This document shows positions 8,892 through 17,042 of a stretch of 64,000 nucleotides of DNA, in pieces. This DNA is from Clostridia bacterium (GTDB lineage Bacteria; Bacillota; Clostridia; Peptostreptococcales; Anaerovoracaceae), in the NCBI GenBank assembly GCA_902363595.1, contig CABJAP010000003.1:1-64000 (forward strand). The letters are read 5' to 3'. The position numbers were made by a program, and so were the translations under genes. The notes below the pieces were generated by a model. That model saw nothing but the letters and a program-made list of their open reading frames with translations, was not told the origin of the DNA and searched no databases. Numbering within the stretch: the stretch's first letter is position 1; the number at the start of each line of letters is the position of its first letter.

Positions 8892-9584
8892 TCAATCATT
8901 TTTTTCAATTTCACTTCTCAATTTTTTAAGAGCCTGGCTCAGACCGCCCACTTCATCGATAATTCCGATCTCCACAGCCTCGTGTCCGAAAAGGATGGTT
9001 CCCACGTCATTGGGCATGTTGTCCGTACGGTTCATCAGCTTGGTAATGGTATCCCGGTCAGCCTTGGAATGGTTTTCGATGAAATTAATCACTCGGTCCT
9101 GAGTTTTGCGCAGATAATCAAAGGTCGTTTCTGCTGTAATAACCAAACCGTTGGTGCGGATCGGATGCAGAGTCATGGTTGCTGTTTGTGCAATGAACGA
9201 GTAATCTGTCGATGTTGCCAAAGGAATGCCAATACTATGGCCTCCGCCCAGTACCAACGACACCGTCGGCTTGGAGAGGGTTGAAATCATTTCAGACAGA
9301 GCCAGCCCCGCCTCAACATCTCCTCCTACGGTATTTAGAATGATTAACAGCCCTTTTAATTTTGGATTCTCTTCCACTGCCACCAGCTGCGGAATCAGAT
9401 GCTCATACTTGGTGGTCTTGTTTTCTGCCGGCAGCACCATGTGTCCTTCTACGCTGCCAATGATATTGATATATTGAATATCGCTTTCAAAATCTGTCCC
9501 AGTTGCTAAAAGGCCCAATTCTTTTATGATGTCTTTGCTTTTATCTTCTTCTGATGGCAGGCTCTTTTCATTATCTTTATTCAT
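8892..9584 (-). CDS. tepA: ClpP-family serine protease, TepA-like
   Basis: A 230-residue ClpP/crotonase-fold protein. The likely catalytic Ser117 lies in GGGHSIGIPLA and His140 in MTLHPIRTNG, with an acidic residue expected in the TDNMPNDVG region. A glycine-rich NTVGGDVEAGLAL segment precedes them, and the ending GHEAVEIGIIDEVGG is typical of this group. In Bacillus TepA was described as a translocation-enhancing, ClpP-like peptidase of the cytoplasm. The first 25 residues are charged and not a signal peptide. It is divergent from the ylmC-type gene and, as in other sporulating Firmicutes, sits near sporulation genes. The true substrate is not known. Confidence 0.85.
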   Translation of the reverse strand: MNKDNEKSLPSEEDKSKDIIKELGLLATGTDFESDIQYINIIGSVEGHMVLPAENKTTKYEHLIPQLVAVEENPKLKGLLIILNTVGGDVEAGLALSEMISTLSKPTVSLVLGGGHSIGIPLATSTDYSFIAQTATMTLHPIRTNGLVITAETTFDYLRKTQDRVINFIENHSKADRDTITKLMNRTDNMPNDVGTILFGHEAVEIGIIDEVGGLSQALKKLRSEIEKND

Positions 9585-9644
9585 AATTCGCTCCTTTATC
9601 TAATAGATTTATAACATGTAGTATTTACGCTTTAGGAGGTCATT

Positions 9645-9893
9645 ATGCGGCTTAGCGAGATCGGAAGTAAAGAAATCGTAGATTTATCAAAAGGAAGCAG
9701 CCACGGGCAGTTATGGGATACGGAAATGCTCTTTGAGCGAAAGACAGGCGTCATAAAAGCAGTTCTAATTCCCAGTTATCAAAGCAAGGGACCGTTCAAG
9801 GCCTCTTCTGAACAATGGATCCAGCTGCCTTGGAACAGTATTGTCAAGATCGGTGAAGACATGATTATCTTCAAATCAGAAGAAGACGACTGA
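9645..9893 (+). CDS. YlmC/YmxH family sporulation protein (PRC-barrel)
   Basis: An 82-residue PRC-barrel-like protein. It opens with MRLSEIGSKEIVDL, continues with a central LWDTEMLFERKTGVIKAVLIP segment and ends in W-NSIVKIGEDMIIF, the pattern of the YlmC/YmxH family found in endospore formers. The molecular role is not established. A perfect AGGAGG lies five bases before the ATG. Transcription diverges from the TepA-like gene, and a shared bidirectional terminator follows. Its presence supports a spore-forming Clostridia host. Confidence 0.88.
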   Translation: MRLSEIGSKEIVDLSKGSSHGQLWDTEMLFERKTGVIKAVLIPSYQSKGPFKASSEQWIQLPWNSIVKIGEDMIIFKSEEDD

Positions 9894-9914
9894 AAGCTGT
9901 CAGTCAGTCGTCTT
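9883..9914. terminator. Bidirectional terminator between convergent genes
   Basis: The perfect 11-base arms AAGACGACTGA and TCAGTCGTCTT overlap the stop codons of the plus-strand ylmC-type gene and the minus-strand phosphoesterase gene. T-runs follow in both directions. Confidence 0.85.
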
Positions 9915-11108
9915 TTGTTTGAAATTTATATTGATAACCGCGATTTCACTATCGGTACCCACCCGCATGGCAGGTCCCCAAATTCCCACGCCCGAAGTAA
10001 CGATGGAATGCATATTATCCTTTTTCAAATATCCGCAGGCATTTTCCCATAGCAGGCGGATTGTCAGATTACCGGGGAAAATCTGTCCGTCATGGGTATG
10101 CCCGGACAAGTCCACATCCACTCCTGCGTCTGCGACTTCCTGCAAATCCTTTGGCTGATGATCAATCAAAAGCACCGGCTTTGTCCGATCCACCCCTTCC
10201 ATCAGGTCTTTGATCGATTTGCGCGATCCGTTTTCTGTTCCAGGCTTTGAATAATCCCTCCGGCCGATGACATAAAAGGCCTGGTCCACGAGCTGGGTTT
10301 GATCCTGTAATAATTTGATATTTGCCTTCTCCAGAAAATCATTCATTTCAGTCTCATTTTTTTGAACATCGCCAAAAGGCACGGTGAACCCGCCAACTAA
10401 ATTTTCAACCACATCATGATTGCCGTAACAGGCATATACACCGTATTTACTTTTTATGGAGCGGTAAATTTCGATCAGCTTGTCCGGGTTTTGCAAAGCG
10501 CTGTAATCGTTGTCAAAGATATCTCCTGCAATGCAGACAAGGTCGGGATTCTGATCATTGATTCGCCGCACCATCTTTGTCATCTGCTCCTCGCCGATGC
10601 TGTATCCCATATGCATATCCGCAATCAGAACCACTTTCAGCTCATTTCCTGCCGCGCAGGCTTTATTGACGGTAATATCATAGGTGCTGGTCTTTATGTT
10701 TCCCACATGAACCATTCCATATGTACTAAATCCGATAATCAATACGGCAACAACCGCTCCCCGGATTACTACAAACCGTCGTCTGAGCGGATCGCCCTTT
10801 TTAATCCTCCTGGCCAGCCGCCCTGCCACTGTCACCAGAAGGGAAAGGACCATGAAGAACATCGCATAAATGAAAATCCCGATCCAGATGTTACTGATAT
10901 ATTTAATCGCGAACTTGATGGCCGCATTGCTGAACAGCGCGTAGGCGGCTGGCGAAACTGCCAGCAGGATATGAACCGCCGTAAACAGAATGGTAAACCA
11001 TTTGGCGTGAAATATGCCGTGCAGATTGTGAAGCCAGTTGACAGACCGCTTCCAAATAAACAGGTTCAAGCCTAGATATACGAGAATCAAGCAGATAAAA
11101 AACAGCAT
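9900..11108 (-). CDS. Membrane-anchored metallophosphoesterase (YkuE/YaeI-like)
   Basis: The N-terminal ~150 residues contain about five membrane segments. The C-terminal half is a calcineurin-like phosphoesterase with all metal-binding blocks: ADMHMG, GDIFDND, YGNHD, a histidine in LIDHQPKDL and SGHTHDGQ. Relatives include Bacillus YkuE and lipid-active enzymes such as LpxH-like and YaeI proteins, so a membrane lipid-linked phosphate substrate is possible but not shown. An earlier in-frame GTG at 11135 lacks a ribosome site; the ATG at 11108 has GGA eight bases upstream and is preferred. It converges on the ylmC-type gene. Confidence 0.85.
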   Translation of the reverse strand: MLFFICLILVYLGLNLFIWKRSVNWLHNLHGIFHAKWFTILFTAVHILLAVSPAAYALFSNAAIKFAIKYISNIWIGIFIYAMFFMVLSLLVTVAGRLARRIKKGDPLRRRFVVIRGAVVAVLIIGFSTYGMVHVGNIKTSTYDITVNKACAAGNELKVVLIADMHMGYSIGEEQMTKMVRRINDQNPDLVCIAGDIFDNDYSALQNPDKLIEIYRSIKSKYGVYACYGNHDVVENLVGGFTVPFGDVQKNETEMNDFLEKANIKLLQDQTQLVDQAFYVIGRRDYSKPGTENGSRKSIKDLMEGVDRTKPVLLIDHQPKDLQEVADAGVDVDLSGHTHDGQIFPGNLTIRLLWENACGYLKKDNMHSIVTSGVGIWGPAMRVGTDSEIAVININFKQKTTD

Positions 11109-11165
11109 ATTAGAGTTCCGTATTCCTTTCGTCACATTCTTATCTATAAATTCCGGGCAGTCGCA

Positions 11166-11243
11166 TTAATTTTTTTGTGCCGGCTCAAATAAGCGGCTTT
11201 GTATATCACAAAGCTGGCGTTTTTCAAGGGTAAGCTCTGCCAT
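11166..11243 (-). CDS. Unrecognised 25-residue ORF overlapping the one upstream
   Basis: A short reading frame (MAELTLEKRQLCDIQ...) starts one base past the TAA of the ORF at 11245-11565, in the arrangement TAAAATG, with GGTGA as a weak ribosome site. It could be a coupled micro-gene or the frameshifted tail of the upstream ORF. No family was recognised. Confidence 0.3.
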   Translation of the reverse strand: MAELTLEKRQLCDIQSRLFEPAQKN

Positions 11244-11244
11244 T

Positions 11245-11565
11245 TTATTCACCGGCCTTTAGTATTTCATCAAAAAATCGCCCTTCACGACGATACGTTC
11301 GGCAGATTTCTTCTGCCATCTCAATACCTTTCAAACGGTTTGTCTCGCTTTCCCGTTTCAGTTCATTTCGATCAGCTTCAGACAGCTCCTGTTCGTCGAG
11401 AATGGTTATGTTTTTGCAAGCTTTCTCCGTAAGAGCCAGATACTGTTTACCAAGTTGAAGCGCAGAAAGGCTATTGACCAGCGCAAGGTCAGTAATTTCT
11501 CCATTGAAAAACCGGTCAAGAGTTAAATTATAACATATGCCCACCAAAAATACAATTCTATGCAT
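11245..11565 (-). CDS. Unrecognised small charged protein, possibly a gene remnant
   Basis: A 106-residue frame with a hydrophobic start and an acidic, helical second half (about residues 45-100, rich in E, K and R). I do not recognise a family. The ribosome site is poor: AGGA lies 13 bases before the ATG. The frame ends next to a second tiny ORF, which would fit a gene broken by a frameshift. It is divergent from the XRE operon and shares a 60-base intergenic region with it. A short real protein or a decayed gene are both possible. Confidence 0.4.
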   Translation of the reverse strand: MHRIVFLVGICYNLTLDRFFNGEITDLALVNSLSALQLGKQYLALTEKACKNITILDEQELSEADRNELKRESETNRLKGIEMAEEICRTYRREGRFFDEILKAGE

Positions 11566-11583
11566 TGCCCAAGAGTTTCCTGT

Positions 11584-11648
11584 AAGTTGATTTTTTCAAC
11601 TTAAATCAACTATAAATCGATTGTAGCTTTGCTGCCAGCCGGTATAAT
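11584..11648 (+). promoter_or_regulatory. Promoter and palindromic operator of the XRE-ABC operon
   Basis: TTGTAG (11621-11626) and TATAAT (11643-11648) are 16 bases apart, about 20 bases before the XRE gene. Just upstream is a perfect inverted repeat, AAGTTGA-N5-TCAACTT (11584-11602), and a further AAATCAACT (11603-11611) that also pairs with the first arm. The position suggests an operator for the XRE protein; this is inferred. Confidence 0.6.
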
Positions 11649-11667
11649 AAAGGTAGAGGTGATGAAA

Positions 11668-12777
11668 ATGAAAGAAATCAATATTGGAAAAATGATTATA
11701 ACCAAACGTAAAGAAAAAGGGATCACGCAGGATGAACTGGCGGCCTACATGGGCGTCTCCAAAGCATCCGTCTCCAAATGGGAAACGGGACAGAGCTATC
11801 CGGATATCACATTCCTGCCCCAGCTGGCGGCCTATTTTAATATTTCCATAGATGATCTGATGGGCTATACGCCCCAAATGACCAAAGAGGAAATCAAAAA
11901 TCAATACCACCGACTGGCCGATCAGTTCTCTTCCCGCCCTTTCGACGAAACCTATTCGGCATGCAGCCAGATTGTCCGCAAGTATTACTGCTGTTTCCCT
12001 CTGCTGCTGCAAATGGCGGTGCTCTATATCAATCATTCCATGCTGGCGCCTCAGGGCAAACAAAAAGAGGTTCTGGAAGAGGCTCTGGCTTTGTGCAGCA
12101 GGGTCAAAGAAGAAAGCGGCGATGTCTTTTTATCCAAGGATGCGGCAATGGTGGAAGCGGCCGCTCATATGATGATGGGCCAGCCTCAGGAAGTCCTTCA
12201 TCTCTTCGGGGAAACGCTGCGCCCCATTCCCCAGGAAACCGAGTGCATGGCGCAGGCTTACCTGATGATGGGAAAAACAGACCAAGGGCGGGAAGCACTC
12301 CAGGCAGCCATCTATCAGCATTTGATCGCATTGGAAGGTAATATGGCCCAGCTCCTTACCCTGCCCGATCAGAGCCCTGAGCGGCTGGATGAAATTCTAA
12401 GGCGCCTCCTTGGCGTAGCCGAGCTCTTTGAACTGGAAAGGCTTCATCCCAATGTGATGGCCCAATCCGCCCTCACTGCGGCCCATACATTCTGCGGCTT
12501 GGAAAATCGGGAAAAAGCCCTTCAGATGCTGGAGCTTTATGTAAAAGTTTGTGAGCATTTCGCACCTTTTACGCTGCACGGGGATGCCTTTTTCGATTCC
12601 ATCGATCCCTGGCTTGCTGATTTTGATCTGGGTAACCAGGCTCCCCGCAGCGAAGAGGTAATAAAAAAGAGCTTGATCCAGAACATTGAACAAAACCCGG
12701 CGCTGTCCATCCTGACAGATACTCCGGAGTTTCAAACCATTGTCACAAAACTGAAAGCAATCTTAGGAGGTAACTGA
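11668..12777 (+). CDS. XRE-family transcriptional regulator with helical C-terminal domain
   Basis: The first ~65 residues are a classic HTH_3 domain (GKMIITKRKEKGITQDELA, then VSKASVSKWETGQSYPD). They are followed by a spacer and about 290 residues of helical, TPR-like repeats. Proteins of this architecture commonly sit in front of ABC exporters in Firmicutes and control them, so autoregulation of this operon is the simplest reading. GAGGTG lies six bases before the chosen ATG; another ATG two codons earlier is possible. A PLDc_N protein, an ABC ATPase and a permease follow almost without gaps. Confidence 0.85.
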   Translation: MKEINIGKMIITKRKEKGITQDELAAYMGVSKASVSKWETGQSYPDITFLPQLAAYFNISIDDLMGYTPQMTKEEIKNQYHRLADQFSSRPFDETYSACSQIVRKYYCCFPLLLQMAVLYINHSMLAPQGKQKEVLEEALALCSRVKEESGDVFLSKDAAMVEAAAHMMMGQPQEVLHLFGETLRPIPQETECMAQAYLMMGKTDQGREALQAAIYQHLIALEGNMAQLLTLPDQSPERLDEILRRLLGVAELFELERLHPNVMAQSALTAAHTFCGLENREKALQMLELYVKVCEHFAPFTLHGDAFFDSIDPWLADFDLGNQAPRSEEVIKKSLIQNIEQNPALSILTDTPEFQTIVTKLKAILGGN

Positions 12778-12778
12778 T

Positions 12779-12979
12779 ATGAACGATTATACAGAATACA
12801 TGCCCTTTCTCATTCCCCTGGCTATTTTAGAAATTATTTTGGCCGTGGTAGCCCTGGTTCATGTTCTCAGGCATCCCCATTATCGGTTCGGAAACCGCCC
12901 TCTCTGGATCCTGATCGTGGTGCTGGTGCAAATCATCGGGCCGGTCGTCTATTTTGCCTTTGGAAGAGGTGATGAATAA
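12779..12979 (+). CDS. Small two-helix membrane protein, PLDc_N domain
   Basis: A 66-residue protein with two membrane segments (about 8-29 and 40-60) and the YRFGNRPLWILIV...GPVVYFAFGR pattern of the PLDc_N domain. It has no phospholipase catalytic domain. AGGAGG lies within the end of the XRE gene, and its stop overlaps the start of the ABC ATPase gene. It is probably an accessory subunit of this ABC exporter; the role is inferred from the conserved neighbourhood only. Confidence 0.8.
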   Translation: MNDYTEYMPFLIPLAILEIILAVVALVHVLRHPHYRFGNRPLWILIVVLVQIIGPVVYFAFGRGDE

Positions 12980-13896
12980 TGGATACCCTGTGCATCGACG
13001 GGCTGACAAAGAAGTTCGGGGCGCAGACGGTCCTCGACCGAATTTCTCTTTCTGTGCCTGAGCATTCCATTTTCGGATTTTTAGGTCAGAACGGAGCCGG
13101 AAAAACGACTACCATGAAATTGATTCTAGGTTTATTAAAAGCCGATGAGGGGCAGATTACAATCCTGGGCGAGACGGCCTGCTACGGCCAGACGCCAACC
13201 AACCGGCTGGTGGGATACCTGCCCGATGTGCCGGAGTTTTACGGATACATGCGGCCAGCGGAGTATCTGAAGCTATGCGGAAAGATAGCCGGGCTTCCGA
13301 AAGAGGAAATTCGCCTTCGTACAGAAGAACTTTTGCATTTGGTAGGTTTGGAGGATACTAAGAAAAAAATCCACGGCTTCTCCAGGGGAATGAAACAGCG
13401 GCTGGGAGTTGCTCAGGCACTGCTTGGAAAGCCAAAACTGTTGATCTGTGATGAACCTACATCTGCTCTGGATCCAGTCGGCAGACGGGAACTATTGGAT
13501 ATTCTCAGTCAAGTCAGAGGGCAGACAACCGTCCTCTTTTCGACCCATATTCTATCCGATGCGGAACAAATATGCGACCGCATCGCTATCCTCCATCATG
13601 GACGGCTGGCACTCTGCGGAGAGCTAAATGAGCTCAAAGCAAAAAAGGCTCAAAATGCACTTTTCGTCAGCTTTTCATCGGCTTCCCAGGTCTCTGAACT
13701 GACCTCGTCCCCATATTTGCTGCCCTACTTGGAACAGATGGAAGTTCAGAGCACTTCTGTGACCATCCGCTGTACCAGGATTAAGGAGCTAAAGCAGGCT
13801 GTCTTATCCGCTCTTTATGGAAAGAGCTTATTTCCTGTCAAAATGGAGATCCAGGAACCGACTTTAGAAAGCATTTTTATGGAGGTGGTACAATGA
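12979..13896 (+). CDS. ABC transporter ATP-binding protein (ABC-2 exporter type)
   Basis: The 305-residue ATPase has a Walker A (GQNGAGKTTT), a signature motif of the degenerate exporter kind (GFSRGMKQRLG) and a Walker B (LLICDEPTSALDP). A switch histidine follows in STHILSD, and a C-terminal extension of about 90 residues follows as in DrrA/BcrA/NatA-type proteins. It forms a pair with the permease gene, which starts four bases before this gene ends. Substrate is unknown; drug, peptide or sodium export are typical of the group. Confidence 0.92.
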   Translation: MDTLCIDGLTKKFGAQTVLDRISLSVPEHSIFGFLGQNGAGKTTTMKLILGLLKADEGQITILGETACYGQTPTNRLVGYLPDVPEFYGYMRPAEYLKLCGKIAGLPKEEIRLRTEELLHLVGLEDTKKKIHGFSRGMKQRLGVAQALLGKPKLLICDEPTSALDPVGRRELLDILSQVRGQTTVLFSTHILSDAEQICDRIAILHHGRLALCGELNELKAKKAQNALFVSFSSASQVSELTSSPYLLPYLEQMEVQSTSVTIRCTRIKELKQAVLSALYGKSLFPVKMEIQEPTLESIFMEVVQ

Positions 13897-14654
13897 ATGG
13901 ATTGATTGCCTTTACTGGCAAAGAGCTTTGCGAATCCTTTCGGACTTACAAATTGATTATTCTGGGGATCGTCTTTCTTCTCCTGGGAATCATGAATCCC
14001 CTTTCCGCTAAATTAATGCCGGAGCTGATGGGTTCTTTCCTCCCTGAGGGTATGTCCATGTCCCTGGCCGAGCCTGCGGCTATCGACTCCTGGATGCAGT
14101 TTTTTAAAAACGTGCCGCAGGTTGGGCTGATCGTCATGGCAATCCTGTTCAGCACCATGCTTTCAGGTGAGCTGAACCGCGGAACTCTGGTAAACATGCT
14201 GACCAAAGGGCTCTCCAGAAGCAGTGTGATTCTGGCAAAGTTCATCTCCGCTGCCGTAACTTTTTCAGCGGCCTATCTGCTATGCTTCGGGGTTTCCTTT
14301 GGCTACACTGTCTATTATTGGAGCGATCCTGTCAGCCGCCTGCCGCTGTCCATTGCCGCCCTTTGGGCCTTTGGAATTTTGTTGATCGCCTCGCTCCTTT
14401 TGGGCGGTGTCTTGTTTCGGTCCGGCTATGGAGCCTTGCTCTTCACCGGCGGTTTTACTGTCTTGCTGTTTCTCCTCAATCTGATCTATGATCTAAAACG
14501 ATTTAATCCGATCCGGCTGGCATCGGACAACGTATCGCTGCTCAATGGTCAGATGACCGGATCGGATTTTACCGCTGCCTTTATCATCTGCGGGCTGCTG
14601 GCTGCAGGGTTTCTTTTGGCGGCAATCGCCATCTTTAACCGCAAGCAGATTTAG
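13893..14654 (+). CDS. ABC-2 type transporter permease
   Basis: A 253-residue permease with six predicted membrane segments and the ABC2_membrane features: a long external loop after the first segment (about 40-75), then FSTMLSGELNRGTLVNMLTKG as the coupling region. It overlaps the ATPase gene by four bases and is its partner. The operon ends here. The next 200 bases to the convergent SDR gene contain no gene and only a weak A/T-rich hairpin near 14,699-14,717. Confidence 0.88.
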   Translation: MNGLIAFTGKELCESFRTYKLIILGIVFLLLGIMNPLSAKLMPELMGSFLPEGMSMSLAEPAAIDSWMQFFKNVPQVGLIVMAILFSTMLSGELNRGTLVNMLTKGLSRSSVILAKFISAAVTFSAAYLLCFGVSFGYTVYYWSDPVSRLPLSIAALWAFGILLIASLLLGGVLFRSGYGALLFTGGFTVLLFLLNLIYDLKRFNPIRLASDNVSLLNGQMTGSDFTAAFIICGLLAAGFLLAAIAIFNRKQI

Positions 14655-14856
14655 ATGGAAAGATTGCACCTTCAGGCAGCCTATTGACTTAAATCGGGAA
14701 ACTTTTATTGAAAGTTTTCATCTTTTACGCAAAGTTGTGGGTTTACGGGACCTGATTTAGAAAAAAAGGAAGCCTGGACGCTGCAAAGCCGATCTGAGGG
14801 GCCGCAACCGTTGAAAATTGCGTAAATTTCACATGATTTTCTAAATTTTTTCTTTC

Positions 14857-15615
14857 TTAAAAGAACACCGCTCCGCCGTTGGGGCTTACAAACTGGCCGC
14901 AGAAGAAGTTTCCTTCATCCGATACCAGGAGCACCGCGGCGGCGCTGATTTCTTCCACTTTTCCCAGCCTTTGCAGCGGAATATCCTTTTCTTTTTCCAC
15001 CCATTCCGGTTCCATGTCCGCCAGAATCATATCCGTTTCAATGGGGCCTGGGGCTATGATGTTCACTAGAATCTCGGGAGCCAGCTCCAGCGCCAGACAC
15101 ATGGTAAAGGAATTGATCGCGCCCTTGGCGGCGGCGTAATGACCGTACCCGGCCCTGCCTTTCTTGGAAAGCTCGGAAGAAATGTTGATCATCTTGCCCA
15201 CCGGCTTTTCCGGACCTGTTTCAATCAAGGGGATAAAATGCTTGCAGCTGAGGAACACGCCCCGCAGATCGGTGTTGATTACCCGGTCCCATTCGCTGGT
15301 TTCCATCTCCGTAACCGGCACTTCCAAACCGATGGTCCCTGCGTTGTTGACTAAAATATTGATCCCACCAAATGCCTCTTTCACCGATTGAGCCATTCTC
15401 TTTACATCCTCTTCCTTGCCTGCATCCGCCTGAACAGCCAGCGCCTTTACACCGTATGCCTCGATCTCCTTTACGGTTTTTTGCGCCGCCTTTTCATTGC
15501 TGCGGAAGGAAAAGGCAATGTCCGCACCTTCCGCGGCCAAGGCCAGAGCGATCCCTCTGCCGATTCCCCTGCTGCCGCCGGTGATAACGGCGACTCTGTT
15601 TTCCAATTTTCTCAT
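14857..15615 (-). CDS. SDR-family oxidoreductase (FabG-like)
   Basis: A 252-residue classical short-chain dehydrogenase. The NAD(P)-binding TGGSRGIG motif is at about residues 13-20, NNAG near 90, the catalytic serine in INISSE, and Tyr and Lys in YAAAK. It is the last gene of a six-gene operon with an arginase-fold hydrolase, a creatininase and a permease. The substrate is not evident. Within this operon it could act on a hydroxy or keto intermediate produced after the hydrolases, but FabG-type motifs alone do not decide this. Confidence 0.85.
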   Translation of the reverse strand: MRKLENRVAVITGGSRGIGRGIALALAAEGADIAFSFRSNEKAAQKTVKEIEAYGVKALAVQADAGKEEDVKRMAQSVKEAFGGINILVNNAGTIGLEVPVTEMETSEWDRVINTDLRGVFLSCKHFIPLIETGPEKPVGKMINISSELSKKGRAGYGHYAAAKGAINSFTMCLALELAPEILVNIIAPGPIETDMILADMEPEWVEKEKDIPLQRLGKVEEISAAAVLLVSDEGNFFCGQFVSPNGGAVFF

Positions 15616-15631
15616 TTTACTTACCTCGATT

Positions 15632-16411
15632 CTATAGATAATACGGCGTGCAGCGATATTCTCCGCCGCTGACCGTCACATGCCGCCCGCTGAAAGCCCG
15701 GCCCCCAGCCTCAGTTGCCATAAAAGCGGCCATGCTCGCGATTTCATCGGGACGGGCGATTCGCTGCATAGCGATATCCTTTGCATACATCGCTCTGACT
15801 TCATCCAGAGAAATTCCCAGATCGTCAGCATCCACATTGAGCTGAGGCGTATCGATCACCCCTGGTACAATAGTACAGACTCGGATGTTATCCTTTTCAT
15901 AAGCCCTGGCCAGATACTGGCCCATGGTCAGAATGCCCGATTTGGAAGAGCCGTAGCCTGTGGCGTTGTTCCAGCCCACGGTTCCGAAAAAGGAGCTGAT
16001 GAGAACGATCGTGCCGCCGCCCCTTTGCCGCATCTTAGGGATTGCTTTGCGGATACAGGCCATATGTCCGGTCAAATTGATCTTAATCTGCTGCCACCAA
16101 CTGCTTTCTTCGCTCTCTAAAAATGGCGACATACTCATACCGGCTGCGTTGCAGACCAATACATCCAGCTTTCCATAATGCCGGCATGCTTCCTCGACCA
16201 CCTGCTCCGCAGCCGCCGGCTCCTGTAAATCGCCCATGGCGGTTTTGGCTCCCGTCTGTTCTGCAACCCGCCTTACCTTATCATTGAGCCTTCGTCCATT
16301 GATGATTACCTTTGCCTTTTCCCGGGCAAACTCCCGCGCCATCGCTTCACCGATGCCCTGTGTTCCGCCGGTGATAAAAACGACGTTTCCTTCCAATTCC
16401 TTATACCTCAT
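15632..16411 (-). CDS. SDR-family oxidoreductase
   Basis: A 259-residue short-chain dehydrogenase with TGGTQGIG at the N-terminus, CNAAG in place of NNAG, serine in LISSFFG, and YGSSK as the catalytic Tyr/Lys motif. It ends in a distinctive SGGEYRCTPYYL tail. It overlaps the start of the downstream-transcribed neighbour region by a few bases and is co-transcribed with the other operon genes. It is only distantly similar to the adjacent SDR, so the pair is probably two different enzymes and not a recent duplication. Confidence 0.85.
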   Translation of the reverse strand: MRYKELEGNVVFITGGTQGIGEAMAREFAREKAKVIINGRRLNDKVRRVAEQTGAKTAMGDLQEPAAAEQVVEEACRHYGKLDVLVCNAAGMSMSPFLESEESSWWQQIKINLTGHMACIRKAIPKMRQRGGGTIVLISSFFGTVGWNNATGYGSSKSGILTMGQYLARAYEKDNIRVCTIVPGVIDTPQLNVDADDLGISLDEVRAMYAKDIAMQRIARPDEIASMAAFMATEAGGRAFSGRHVTVSGGEYRCTPYYL

Positions 16412-17042
16412 CGCTTGTCACCTCCTGTTTCTTTGCGCCTCCGATGGAAATTACTTGCCCTGCCGTATATGTATCCTGGTCCGCAAGGTAAAATACCGTT
16501 TCCGTAAGGGCTGCCAAATCGATGGGAACATTGGGTGCCAAGGCGTTGACCAGCACATTGTCTTCCGCCACTTCCGCGCCAAAGCATTTGGCAAATCCGT
16601 GGAGCATGCCGGCGGCCGAAGCCTCCATGATACACTCCCGTTCTTCCCAGCGATAGTCGGGCGCCAGTAAAATGATTTTTCCTGATTTCCGTTTGACCAT
16701 ATAGGGCGCCTCTGCTCTGCATAGATTGGCTGCTCCGCCGAAGATGGTCTTCATAACCCGCTGCCACCCTTTCATATCGGTCTCTTCAAATCCGGTTTCC
16801 AGGGTAACTCCCGCGCTGTGAAATACCGCAGCCAAAGGCTGCTCCCCTTCGATGAGCCGGATCACTTCCAATACCGCTTTTGAGTCCCGCATATCGCATG
16901 GATAGCTGCGGTCCGCACTTGGGCAATCCCCAGTAAGATCAAGGCCGATGACGTTCCAGCCCCGCTGCCGGAATAACCGGGCCGCCGCTCCTCCGACTTT
17001 ACCGCCGCATCCTGAAATCAGGATTGATTTATTGGTTTTCAT
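16401..17042 (-). CDS. SDR-fold protein lacking the catalytic Tyr-Lys motif
   Basis: The 213-residue protein keeps the SDR nucleotide fold (SGCGGKVGGAAARLF near the N-terminus, HSAG in place of NNAG, and the AGQVISIGGA ending). The usual YxxxK is absent: the region reads ECIMEASAAGMLHG, without Tyr or Lys in place. It is shorter than normal SDRs. It is therefore likely catalytically dead or a partner subunit of one of the two adjacent SDRs. The start was set at the ATG preceded by AAAGGAGG; an ORF extending 13 codons upstream has no better site. Its start overlaps the end of the permease gene. Confidence 0.75.
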   Translation of the reverse strand: MKTNKSILISGCGGKVGGAAARLFRQRGWNVIGLDLTGDCPSADRSYPCDMRDSKAVLEVIRLIEGEQPLAAVFHSAGVTLETGFEETDMKGWQRVMKTIFGGAANLCRAEAPYMVKRKSGKIILLAPDYRWEERECIMEASAAGMLHGFAKCFGAEVAEDNVLVNALAPNVPIDLAALTETVFYLADQDTYTAGQVISIGGAKKQEVTSDEV

